Made by a program: the position numbers and the translations under genes. The notes beneath the pieces were generated by a model. The model ran no database searches and was not told where the DNA came from. It saw nothing but the letters and a program-made list of their open reading frames with translations. From Caldifarciminota bacterium (GTDB lineage: Bacteria > Hydrothermota > Hydrothermia > B15-G9 > WFZT01): a stretch of DNA of 11,401 bases. The stretch covers positions 1-11,401 of the forward strand of contig JALSOY010000148.1 of NCBI GenBank assembly GCA_026986235.1, written 5' to 3'. Shown in pieces: positions 1-6,765 of the stretch. Positions within the stretch are counted from its first letter, which is position 1, and each line of letters begins with the position of its first letter.

Positions 1-1
1 C

Positions 2-124
2 CTTTTCTGGTATATCGGTACCCTCGGTTTTTCCGCTGTTGACTCATACATATCATCCCATCTTTTCAGATTCAGAGAGATCAACTCTTCCATCGAGCGA
101 CAGTTTTCACGGCAGACGGAATAA
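2..124 (+). CDS. C-terminal end of a membrane protein, DUF5683-like (partial, 5' end outside window)
   Basis: An open frame enters from the left edge and ends at TAA 122-124, leaving 40 codons. The visible residues begin with an aromatic, hydrophobic stretch (LFWYIGTLGFSAVDSYISSH) followed by a charged tail. The pattern of a membrane segment, then V-D-[AS]-Y-[IV]-x-[AS]-H-L and a polar tail is what I recall for the C-terminus of DUF5683 proteins, small membrane proteins common in Bacteroidota/FCB genomes. The family call rests on about 20 residues, so it is tentative. The frame itself is credible because it is co-directional with the next gene and has no competing frame. It ends 91 bp before the aldolase start, with no hairpin in between. 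Confidence 0.5.
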   Translation, partial: LFWYIGTLGFSAVDSYISSHLFRFREINSSIERQFSRQTE

Positions 125-166
125 CTTTTCTTACCTCTTTTTGCTCCACGCATATCCTGAAAAACT

Positions 167-194
167 TTGAATAACGAAACCGGGGGATTAAACT
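167..194 (+). promoter_or_regulatory. Possible sigma-70-type promoter for the aldolase/aromatic amino acid unit
   Basis: TTGAAT (167-172), a 16-bp spacer and TAAACT (189-194) each match four of six positions of the -35 and -10 consensus. The start would fall near 200, leaving a leader too short to place the GGAGGT site at 204-209 comfortably, so the true start may differ. The 125-215 gap has no terminator-like hairpin, so read-through from the upstream gene is also possible. Confidence 0.25.
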
Positions 195-215
195 ATTAAA
201 AATGGAGGTTAATAA

Positions 216-1139
216 ATGGCGCTCGTAACGATGAAAGAAATTCTTGATGATGCAAGAAAAAGAGGATACGGAGTTGGTGCTTTTAACATCAACAACCTGG
301 AGTTTCTCAAGGCTATAGTTGAAGCCGCTGAAGAGGAGAAATCACCTGTGATAGTTGCCGTAAGCGAGGGGGCAATGAACTACGCGGGAATTGAGTATCT
401 TGCCGAACTCGTGAAAGTAGCTGCGGGAAAGGTCAGTATTCCCCTGGCATTACATGTTGATCACGGAAAACACTGGGAGGTCATTGTTTCTGCCATCCGG
501 CACGGATTTACATCTGTGATGATAGACGCTTCGGACAAAAGTTTTGAAGAAAATGTGGAAATTACCTCAAAGGTTGTGGATCTTGCCCATGCCGTGGGCG
601 TTACCGTTGAAGCCGAAATTGGAAGACTCAGGGGAGTGGAAGACATTGTCAATGTAAGTGAGAGAGAAGCGGTTTTAACCGATCCCCGGGAGGCAAAAGA
701 ATTTGTTGAATTAACAGGTGTTGATGCCCTTGCAGTGGCAGTGGGAACATCACACGGTGCTTACAAGTTTAAAGGTGAGCCCAAACTCGATATTCAAAGG
801 ATCCGGAAGATTCGTGAACTTGTGCAGATCCCCCTCGTCCTGCACGGAGCAAGCGGAGTTATTCCTGAAATAGTCGAACTGGCAGAGAGGTACGGAGCAA
901 AGCTCAAAGGAGCCCGCGGGGTACCGGACGATCAGATAAAAGAGGCAATAAAAGCAGGAATTGCAAAGATAAATATCGATACTGATCTCCGGCTGTCCTT
1001 TCTGGCAGGTGTGAGAGAGTATCTCCATGAAAATCCCGACATTTTTGATCCACGGAAGTATTTAGGAGAAGGCATGAAATTCGTTAAAGAAACTGTCCGC
1101 ATGAAGATGAGACTCTTTGGATCGAGCGGAAAGGCATGA
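216..1139 (+). CDS. fba: Class II fructose-1,6-bisphosphate aldolase
   Basis: This 307-residue cytosolic enzyme should catalyse reversible cleavage of fructose-1,6-bisphosphate to DHAP and glyceraldehyde-3-phosphate (glycolysis/gluconeogenesis). Class II signs are HVDHG at 80-84 (catalytic Asp82, Zn ligand His83), the GFTSVMIDAS segment at 97-106, VEAEIG at 131-136, the second Zn ligand His180 in GTSHGAY, the third His210 in LVLHGASG, and NIDTD near residue 250 for phosphate/substrate binding. The length matches class IIB enzymes of the Thermus type (about 305). ATG 216 is preceded by GGAGGT at 204-209. The stop overlaps the aroH start by four bases (ATGA), so the two are probably translationally coupled. 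A tagatose-bisphosphate aldolase specificity cannot be excluded from motifs alone. Placement ahead of aromatic amino acid genes is unusual, and the sequence does not show whether it reflects carbon supply or only shared expression. Confidence 0.93.
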   Translation: MALVTMKEILDDARKRGYGVGAFNINNLEFLKAIVEAAEEEKSPVIVAVSEGAMNYAGIEYLAELVKVAAGKVSIPLALHVDHGKHWEVIVSAIRHGFTSVMIDASDKSFEENVEITSKVVDLAHAVGVTVEAEIGRLRGVEDIVNVSEREAVLTDPREAKEFVELTGVDALAVAVGTSHGAYKFKGEPKLDIQRIRKIRELVQIPLVLHGASGVIPEIVELAERYGAKLKGARGVPDDQIKEAIKAGIAKINIDTDLRLSFLAGVREYLHENPDIFDPRKYLGEGMKFVKETVRMKMRLFGSSGKA

Positions 1140-1495
1140 TCAGGGGAGTCAGAGGCGCAATCACCTGCGATAAAAACACGAAAGAGGAGATTTTAAGTCG
1201 CACGCAGGAACTCCTGAAAGAGATGTTTTTGCGCAACCAGATTGAGCCCGAAAGGATAAGTGCCATCATATTCACGGCTACGAAAGACCTGAATGCGGCA
1301 TATCCCGCAGAAGGGGCGAGACTCATGGGACTTAAGAATGTACCCCTTCTTGACATGCAGCAGATGGAAGTCGTTAACGCCCTACCAATGACGATAAGGG
1401 TTCTGATACTATTTGAATCCACTAAAGCTCAGGAAGAGATAAGGCATGTGTATCTCCGTGGTGCAAAAAACCTGAGGAGTGACCTGCATGATTAG
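1136..1495 (+). CDS. aroH: Chorismate mutase, AroH type, with Gln at the catalytic Glu position
   Basis: This 119-residue monofunctional mutase converts chorismate to prephenate, the branch-point step to Phe and Tyr. It aligns by eye with B. subtilis AroH over its whole length: the MIRGVRGA start, the T-A-T-x-D-L-N-A-x-[YF]-P-A segment at 47-58, and IRHVYLRGA at 102-110. Residues corresponding to BsAroH Arg7, Arg63, Arg90 and Tyr108 are Arg6, Arg62, Arg88 and Tyr106. The position of Glu78 is Gln76 here (MQQME against MQEMD in B. subtilis), and the usual Gly after it is replaced in VVNALP. The aldolase stop overlaps its ATG, and its own end overlaps the pheA start by eight bases. Together with pheA and tyrA it makes a complete chorismate-to-phenylpyruvate/hydroxyphenylpyruvate cassette. 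The family call is sure. Retention of full activity is an open point because of Gln76. Confidence 0.92.
   Translation: MIRGVRGAITCDKNTKEEILSRTQELLKEMFLRNQIEPERISAIIFTATKDLNAAYPAEGARLMGLKNVPLLDMQQMEVVNALPMTIRVLILFESTKAQEEIRHVYLRGAKNLRSDLHD
1474..1479 (+). promoter_or_regulatory. Ribosome binding site that fixes the pheA start
   Basis: GAGGAG at 1474-1479 lies eight bases ahead of ATG 1488. An in-frame GTG at 1479 overlaps this site and would have no site of its own, so ATG 1488 is preferred. The site is inside the aroH coding region. Confidence 0.6.
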
Positions 1496-2309
1496 AGTGG
1501 CTTTCCAGGGAGAGAAAGGGGCATACTCAGAGGAGGCAGCCTACAAATTTTTTAACGGCAGAGAGATTGAAACCATGCCCTGTTTTTCCCTCCAGGAAGT
1601 CGTTGATCTCGTTCAAAACGGTGATGCGGATTTTGGTATCCTGCCGATCGAAAATACCGTTGCTGGCTCAATAACACAGAGTTATGACCTCCTTTTTACA
1701 TCCACCCTTAATGTTTACGGCGAGGTTACCATCAGGGTTTCTCACAACCTTCTGTCGGTCGAAGGAGCCTCTCAAAGGACTATCAGGTATGTGGTATCCC
1801 ATCCGCAGGCACTTGCTCAGTGCGAAAACTACATAAGGAGGAAGAATCTTGTGGCAATTCCTGAATTTGACACCGCGGGAAGCGCAAGGAAGGTAAAAGA
1901 GATGAACGATCCAGCTTATGCCTGTATCGCGTCAGAGAGGGCAGCCCGCATATACGGCCTCAAAATCGTTGACGAGTCTATTGAGGATTTCCCCTGGAAC
2001 TACACGAGATTTTTCGTTCTATCAAGAGAGGAGCCGGAAAAAGGGGATTACAACAAAACATCTGTAGTCTTCTCCACCAGGCACAGACCAGGTGCCCTCC
2101 TGAGATGCCTTGAGGCCTTCGCGAAAAGGGGTATAAACCTTACGAAGATAGAATCAAGACCGGACAAAAACACCCCATGGAGATACCTTTTCTACCTCGA
2201 CTTCGAGGGGCACATATCCGAACCTCATGTGGAGGAGGCATTGATCGAACTTCTTAAGATAGCAACCTTCGTTAAAGTGATTGGATCTTATCCAGGAGAG
2301 AAGAGGTGA
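1488..2309 (+). CDS. pheA: Prephenate dehydratase with ACT regulatory domain
   Basis: The 273-residue enzyme converts prephenate to phenylpyruvate (Phe branch) in the cytosol. The catalytic PDT region covers roughly residues 1-178, with G-x-x-G-A-Y-S at 8-14, ENTVAGSI, a DTAGSA segment near 128-133 and the hallmark NYTRF at 171-175 whose Thr is the catalytic residue. Residues about 191-267 form an ACT domain carrying GALL (202-205) and ESRP (222-225), the two motifs associated with Phe binding and feedback inhibition in this family. There is no fused chorismate mutase domain; that activity comes from the separate upstream aroH. The start chosen is ATG 1488, giving the usual MIRVAFQG beginning. 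The stop TGA overlaps the GTG start of tyrA, indicating coupled translation. Confidence 0.95.
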   Translation: MIRVAFQGEKGAYSEEAAYKFFNGREIETMPCFSLQEVVDLVQNGDADFGILPIENTVAGSITQSYDLLFTSTLNVYGEVTIRVSHNLLSVEGASQRTIRYVVSHPQALAQCENYIRRKNLVAIPEFDTAGSARKVKEMNDPAYACIASERAARIYGLKIVDESIEDFPWNYTRFFVLSREEPEKGDYNKTSVVFSTRHRPGALLRCLEAFAKRGINLTKIESRPDKNTPWRYLFYLDFEGHISEPHVEEALIELLKIATFVKVIGSYPGEKR

Positions 2310-3103
2310 AAGTCGGTATAGTGGGACTCGGCCAGATAGGTGGTTCCCTTGCCCTCGCTCTTAAAAAAACGGGTAAGTACAGGATAACGGGAATGGACAT
2401 ATCGGAAGAAATCAGGGAGGCAATTTCAGGTAAAATAGACGGTGTGACCGAAAACTACGGAGAATTGAAAAACTTTTCCGAAATCGTTATTCTGGCCGTG
2501 CCTGTCAGAGAGATAAAAAAACTTCTTGGCATTTTCAGAGATTTTTCGGGCATAGTAATGGATACTGGCAGTACGAAGGTTGAAGTTATGGAAGAGGCTC
2601 GAAAGTACGGCTTCAGGTTTGTGGGTGGCCATCCCCTCGCAGGCACAGAAAAAATAGGGCCTGAAAGCTGGTCCTCTTCCCTTTTTCAGGGAACTCCATT
2701 TTTTCTCACCGGTAATCTCAGAAAAAAGGACAGGGTGGTCGTTGAAAACCTCGTAAGGGACACCGGGGCAAATCCCGTGTGGATAGAGCCAGAGATCCAC
2801 GACAGGATTATGGCTTACACGAGCCACATGCCCTATGTCCTCGCCCTCGCACTTACCCACCTGTCTTCAAAGTTCAGCAGATTCTGGGGTCCCGGTATAA
2901 AATCCACGACAAGACTCGCAGCTCAGAATCCGGAAATGGCCCTTGACATTCTGTTTACGAACCGGAAAAACATCGAGGACGCCCTTCAGGATTTCTCCAA
3001 TGTCCTTATGGAATTGAAAATTTTAATGAGAGATCCTGAAGAACTCCGAAAATTTCTTGAAGAAATTTACAGGAAAAGGAGAGAAGTTGATGGCTCAGGA
3101 TGA
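2306..3103 (+). CDS. tyrA: Prephenate dehydrogenase
   Basis: The 265-residue NAD-dependent enzyme oxidatively decarboxylates prephenate to 4-hydroxyphenylpyruvate (Tyr branch). The N-terminal Rossmann fold shows GLGQIGGS at 7-14 and Asp31 at the end of the second strand, which favours NAD over NADP. Catalytic-region residues match the Aquifex enzyme by eye: Ser89 in DTGSTK, His109 in GGHPLAGTEK, the later His in YTSHMPY, and the Arg in STTRLAAQNP. There is no ACT or chorismate mutase domain, so this is the short monofunctional form. It starts at GTG 2306, which overlaps the pheA stop (GTGA), with AGGAG at 2294-2298. Its 3' end overlaps the HAD gene by 14 bases. Confidence 0.94.
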   Translation: MKVGIVGLGQIGGSLALALKKTGKYRITGMDISEEIREAISGKIDGVTENYGELKNFSEIVILAVPVREIKKLLGIFRDFSGIVMDTGSTKVEVMEEARKYGFRFVGGHPLAGTEKIGPESWSSSLFQGTPFFLTGNLRKKDRVVVENLVRDTGANPVWIEPEIHDRIMAYTSHMPYVLALALTHLSSKFSRFWGPGIKSTTRLAAQNPEMALDILFTNRKNIEDALQDFSNVLMELKILMRDPEELRKFLEEIYRKRREVDGSG

Positions 3104-3860
3104 GGCGGGTACCTCCTACGCAAGAAGTTCTCAAGAAAAGGCGAAGCTGAAAGCCGTAATCTTTGACCTTGGCAATACACTGGTAAAATTCACCGGAGAC
3201 CTGAATGAGACCAACTTCCAGGGGGTTAAACTCATACACAGGGTAATATCCCTTGACGGTATCCACATTGATTTTGAAAGACTTCTAAAAGTATGGACAA
3301 AAGAGAGGGTGGAGGGTATCATCCGTGCCAGCGCCACGCTTAAAGAAGTAACAGCTGATCAGGTATTCGAGCGTGTCATGCAACTTTTAGGAATTCCAGA
3401 ACTCAACAGCCACACGAAAAAGAGGGCGGTGGACGCCTTCTTTACGCCTGAAATTGAGAAATACACACTTGATCCCCACGCCCGGGGAATTCTCGAATTT
3501 CTTAAAGAAAAAAATCTGAAAATAGGACTCATTTCCAACACCACCTGCCACAGATTCGTGGAAAGACTGCTGAAAAAATTTGATCTTACCCCGTATTTCG
3601 ATGTCATTATGTCTTCTGCGGGGGAGGGTATAAGAAAACCTGATCCCGAAATATTCAGGAGAGCACTTGAGCGTCTAAAAACGGACCCACAGGAAACCCT
3701 GATGGTGGGAGATCTGGCAGAACACGATGTTAAAGGTGCAAAACTTGCAGGTTTAAAAGCCGTACTACTGAACCGTGGACAAACCGGGAGCGTTACCCCT
3801 GACTATACGATAGAAAAACTCAAAGATCTCGAGCGCATTATCCTGAAGGAGATTTCCTGA
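3090..3860 (+). CDS. HAD-superfamily hydrolase (substrate unknown)
   Basis: The protein is 256 residues from ATG 3090, chosen because AGGAG at 3077-3081 sits eight bases upstream; a longer frame from TTG 3057 has no comparable site. HAD motifs are in order: motif I FDLGNTLV with nucleophile Asp26, motif II LISNTT with Ser149, motif III Lys183 in IRKPDPEIF, and motif IV GDLAEHD with Asp208 and Asp213. A mostly helical cap lies between motifs I and II (about 35-130), as in C1-cap HADs. The second Asp of the usual DxD in motif I, which acts as acid/base in phosphatases, is Gly28. That raises doubt about simple phosphomonoesterase chemistry; haloacid-dehalogenase-like or other roles are possible. 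It overlaps tyrA by 14 bases and is the last gene of the aromatic unit. Nothing visible links it to a specific step there. Confidence 0.85.
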   Translation: MAQDEAGTSYARSSQEKAKLKAVIFDLGNTLVKFTGDLNETNFQGVKLIHRVISLDGIHIDFERLLKVWTKERVEGIIRASATLKEVTADQVFERVMQLLGIPELNSHTKKRAVDAFFTPEIEKYTLDPHARGILEFLKEKNLKIGLISNTTCHRFVERLLKKFDLTPYFDVIMSSAGEGIRKPDPEIFRRALERLKTDPQETLMVGDLAEHDVKGAKLAGLKAVLLNRGQTGSVTPDYTIEKLKDLERIILKEIS

Positions 3861-3886
3861 TCTCTTCCCTTCCTCCACCTCAGGCT

Positions 3887-3904
3887 GTATAAATTGCTTT
3901 ATAC
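3887..3904 (+). promoter_or_regulatory. Perfect 7-bp inverted repeat in the HAD-panC gap, possible operator or weak terminator
   Basis: GTATAAA-TTGC-TTTATAC is a perfect inverted repeat in the 82-bp gap. It contains TATACT at 3900-3905, five of six with a -10 box, but no convincing -35 lies upstream. The stem is AT-rich and is followed by TTTTATTC, so a weak intrinsic terminator for the upstream unit is the alternative. Either way it marks the boundary between the two overlapping gene clusters. Confidence 0.35.
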
Positions 3905-3930
3905 TTTTATTCACAAACACATGCTTTCCC

Positions 3931-3939
3931 GGAGGTGAT
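3931..3939 (+). promoter_or_regulatory. Very strong ribosome binding site of panC
   Basis: GGAGGTGAT is a nine-base match to the complement of the usual bacterial 16S rRNA 3' end and lies directly ahead of ATG 3943. It is among the best sites in the window and starts the second cluster. Confidence 0.75.
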
Positions 3940-3942
3940 AAT

Positions 3943-4794
3943 ATGAGGGTTATAAACAGTGTTAACGACATGATGAATACTGCGGAAAAACTGAGGATGG
4001 AGGGGAAAACCATTGGATTTGTTCCCACCATGGGCGCCCTCCACGAGGGCCATCTCTCGCTGGTAAGAATGGCGAGAAAAGATAACGACATCGTCGTGGT
4101 CTCGGTTTTTGTAAATCCCACACAGTTTGGTCCTAACGAGGACTTTGAAAAGTATCCAAGAGACTTTGAGGGAGACAGAAAAAAACTTGAGAGAGAAAAT
4201 GTGGACATAGCATTCTACCCTTCTGCTGAAGAAATGTATCCCGAGGGATACAGAACCTATGTGGAGGTTGAGGACATCACAACCCGTCTATGTGGCGCCT
4301 TCAGACCCGGCCATTTCAAAGGTGTCACCACCGTGGTTACAAAACTATTCAACATTGTCGGACCCCACAGGGCTTACTTCGGCAAAAAGGATTACCAGCA
4401 GTACAAGGTGATAAAAAGAATGGTCGCTGACCTGAACATGGGAGTTGAAATCATACCCGGTGAAATAGTACGCGAGGCTGACGGACTTGCCATGAGTTCA
4501 AGAAATCAGTACCTATCTCCCGAAGAGAGGAAAGATGCACTTGCACTTTTCAAAGCCCTGAAGCTCGCAGAAGAACTCATTAAAAAAGGTGAGAGAAATC
4601 CTGGAGTGGTAAGGGAGAAAATGATTGAACTCATAAAGTCTCATCCGCATGTAACAAAAATTGACTATGTTGAAATAGTCGATCCGGAAAACTTCCTCCC
4701 GGTGGTAAAAATTGAAGATGGAACTCTTATTGCTCTTGCAGTCTGGGTGGGTTCAACGAGACTCATTGACAACATGGAGGTGAGCCTGAAGTGA
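3943..4794 (+). CDS. panC: Pantothenate synthetase (pantoate-beta-alanine ligase)
   Basis: The 283-residue cytosolic ligase joins pantoate and beta-alanine with ATP, via a pantoyl-adenylate, to give pantothenate for CoA synthesis. Visible signature elements are VPTMGALHEGH at 27-37 (HIGH-type motif, His34 and His37), VSVFVNPTQFGPNEDFEKYP at 53-72, FKGVTTVV at 125-132, FGKKDYQQ at 146-153, and the KMSKS-like MSSRN at 184-188. Length is standard. Its stop overlaps the GTG of panD (GTGA), so the enzyme making beta-alanine is translated right behind the enzyme that uses it. No panB, which makes the pantoate precursor, is present in the window. Confidence 0.97.
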   Translation: MRVINSVNDMMNTAEKLRMEGKTIGFVPTMGALHEGHLSLVRMARKDNDIVVVSVFVNPTQFGPNEDFEKYPRDFEGDRKKLERENVDIAFYPSAEEMYPEGYRTYVEVEDITTRLCGAFRPGHFKGVTTVVTKLFNIVGPHRAYFGKKDYQQYKVIKRMVADLNMGVEIIPGEIVREADGLAMSSRNQYLSPEERKDALALFKALKLAEELIKKGERNPGVVREKMIELIKSHPHVTKIDYVEIVDPENFLPVVKIEDGTLIALAVWVGSTRLIDNMEVSLK

Positions 4795-5144
4795 AAATCT
4801 GGGTACTGAAATCAAAGATTCACAGGGCAAGAATTACAGGCAGGAACCTCAACTACGAAGGTAGCCTCACCCTTGACCCGGATTATATGGATAAATCCGG
4901 CCTTCTGCCCTACGAGAAAGTTGAAGTTTACAACATCTCAAATGGAGCAAGGTTCTCAACTTACATCATTCCCGGAGAACGGGGAAAGAGGGAAGTGGTT
5001 CTCAACGGTGCGGCGGCAAGACTCGGAGAAGTTGGCGACCCCGTCATCATAGCCTCTTACGCCCTCGTGGATCTGGAGGAAGCAAAGACCATAAAGCCCC
5101 GGATCCTGAAATTCGACGATTCGGGTAACCCGGGAGATAACTGA
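4791..5144 (+). CDS. panD: Aspartate 1-decarboxylase proenzyme (pyruvoyl type)
   Basis: The 117-residue proenzyme decarboxylates L-aspartate to beta-alanine for PanC. It follows the E. coli PanD pattern throughout: KIHRARIT at 9-16, YEGS with the self-cleavage bond Gly24-Ser25 (Ser25 becomes the pyruvoyl group), NGARFSTY, the ERG segment, LNGAAAR and GDPVIIASYA. In many bacteria self-processing is assisted by PanM or PanZ; none is seen here. The start is GTG 4791, supported by GGAGGTGA at 4777-4784 within panC. The stop is followed after one base by the ATG of the metallophosphoesterase. Confidence 0.96.
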   Translation: MKIWVLKSKIHRARITGRNLNYEGSLTLDPDYMDKSGLLPYEKVEVYNISNGARFSTYIIPGERGKREVVLNGAAARLGEVGDPVIIASYALVDLEEAKTIKPRILKFDDSGNPGDN

Positions 5145-5145
5145 A

Positions 5146-6765
5146 ATGACGGCGTTAATTTTTTTTCTGACTCTTAAACTTCCATTCTATGTCATAGAAC
5201 CTCAGATCAGAGTTGAAGACTCGGCAGTCGTCGTGTCTATAAAGAGTGACCACCTTCTTAAAATGCCCAATATCTACTATTCCGGCGAGTCTGAATTGAC
5301 ACAGAACACAGGTGTTGAAATGTTTGAACCAAGATACCTGCACAACATCTGGTACAGGGACACATCCGACACATTTTTCGAATTCAGAATCAAAAACATC
5401 AAACCCGGCGAGGTGTACTATTTCCAGATCGAGGCAACGGATATTGAAAAGGGTAAAGAGATAAGCTCCCGCGGCTACAGGTTCCGGGTTGTTGAGAGAA
5501 ACGGAAAGTGGCAGCAAGGCCTGGTTATAGACATAGGTCCCTATTTAGGTAACCTCTCTGAAGACGGAATCACCGTTTCCTGGAAGACAAATCTTCCCTC
5601 AAAGGGTGAGGTCATTCTCTCTAACGGAAAAGTTTACACCGATGGGACTTTTTCAAAATGGCACAGAGTGAGGCTCTCAGGCCTCTCATACGGTAGAAGT
5701 TATGACTACCGTATCAGGTGCAAAACAAAAGAGGACACACTTGAGACGAGACCCTACAGATTCAGAATACCGGATCCCTACAACTTCAAATTTTCCGTAT
5801 TTGGTGATACGAGGGCAAGCTGGAAAACTCCGGGTACAGGGGAGAGGATAAACGGTGTCAACACCGAAGTTCTGAGAAGAATTGCGTTAGAAAGTTTCAG
5901 AGATAGTGCGGCGTTTATGGTCGTCATCGGTGATCTTATAAGGGGGTACACTGAGGACACGAATTTTGTGAGAGTAATGTACGAGACCTGGCTCTGGGCC
6001 CTTGAGCCTGCATCTCACTTCCTACCGGTTTTTACGGTTGTGGGAAACCACGATGCCAGTGCCCCCATGATCAGGGTAAAAAAGGGCGTCTATTACGATC
6101 CACCTCCACCCTTGAGTGCAGAAAACTTCTGGGAAAAGTACTTTCCAAATCCGGATAATGGGCCTGAGGGACAACCACCTTATAGAGGAAATGTTTACAG
6201 TTTTCGGATCGGTCCCGCGCTATTTCTTGTACTCAATACTGACTACAACCAGAGGGTGTCGGGGGACAGCGTTTATTCCGTCAGACTGGACAGGACTCAG
6301 TTTGAATGGGCTGACAGTATTTTGGCCAGTGTAAGATTGCCTTACAGGTTCGTCTTCTGGCATGAGCCTCTTCTGCCTTCGGGTTCTCACGAAGGTTCAG
6401 CCCTTGACCTCCATCCTGAGGCCCGGGACTCTGCCGCTGCCCTGCTTTTTAATCACGGGATAACCGCTCTTTTCAACGCCCACGAGCATGTGTACGCAAG
6501 GGTGAGGGTAAAACCCGGTTTCTTCCGGAGTTCGAAGATTTTTCAGAGTTTGATCCGAAAGGCAGAAGTGAGTGATTTCTATCAGCTCATCTGTGGAGGA
6601 GGTGGTGCACCTTCAGGTGTGGAAAAAACGGCACAATATGTGGAGAAATTCAACAACGAGTATAGCTACGGTATTGTTAAAGTAACAGATAGTGCCGTAA
6701 AATTTACATTGTTCAATCTGGCTGGATGGAAAATTGATGAGGTTTGCCTGAGTGGGTGTAATTGA
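5146..6765 (+). CDS. Purple-acid-phosphatase-like metallophosphoesterase with two N-terminal beta-sandwich domains, probably exported
   Basis: This is a 539-residue protein. A short hydrophobic N-terminus (TALIFFLTLKLPFYVI) may be an export signal, but it lacks a basic n-region. Residues about 18-115 and 125-208 each look like a fibronectin-III/PAP-N beta-sandwich, ending in similar phrases (GEVYYFQIEATD; GRSYDYRIRCKT) and followed by RGYRFRV and RPYRFRI, so they may be a tandem duplication. The catalytic domain (about 214-525) has calcineurin-like metal motifs in order: FGDTRA with Asp221, IGDL with Asp263, GNHD at 300-303, FWHEP with His406, and NAHEH with His446 and His448. Motif I is D-x-R, not D-x-H, as in purple acid phosphatase relatives. 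Substrate is unknown. The gene begins one base after the panD stop and its end overlaps the ABC ATPase start by 14 bases, so it is expressed with both although no shared pathway is evident. Confidence 0.85.
   Translation: MTALIFFLTLKLPFYVIEPQIRVEDSAVVVSIKSDHLLKMPNIYYSGESELTQNTGVEMFEPRYLHNIWYRDTSDTFFEFRIKNIKPGEVYYFQIEATDIEKGKEISSRGYRFRVVERNGKWQQGLVIDIGPYLGNLSEDGITVSWKTNLPSKGEVILSNGKVYTDGTFSKWHRVRLSGLSYGRSYDYRIRCKTKEDTLETRPYRFRIPDPYNFKFSVFGDTRASWKTPGTGERINGVNTEVLRRIALESFRDSAAFMVVIGDLIRGYTEDTNFVRVMYETWLWALEPASHFLPVFTVVGNHDASAPMIRVKKGVYYDPPPPLSAENFWEKYFPNPDNGPEGQPPYRGNVYSFRIGPALFLVLNTDYNQRVSGDSVYSVRLDRTQFEWADSILASVRLPYRFVFWHEPLLPSGSHEGSALDLHPEARDSAAALLFNHGITALFNAHEHVYARVRVKPGFFRSSKIFQSLIRKAEVSDFYQLICGGGGAPSGVEKTAQYVEKFNNEYSYGIVKVTDSAVKFTLFNLAGWKIDEVCLSGCN

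Noticed and set aside
125..215. Riboswitch or attenuator leader ahead of fba and the aromatic genes
   Set aside because: The 91-bp gap shows no stable hairpin, no run of Phe or Tyr codons in a leader peptide and no recognisable aptamer core.
1479..1487. GTG at 1479 as the pheA start
   Set aside because: It overlaps the GAGGAG site that serves ATG 1488 and would add three residues not usual for the family.
2426..2860. Minus-strand open frame of 144 codons inside tyrA
   Set aside because: It lies wholly opposite tyrA, has no ribosome site and no recognisable motif. It is a frame shadow of the real gene.
3057..3089. TTG at 3057 as the start of the HAD gene
   Set aside because: ATG 3090 has AGGAG at the right distance. 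The extra residues are translated from within tyrA and resemble nothing in HAD proteins.
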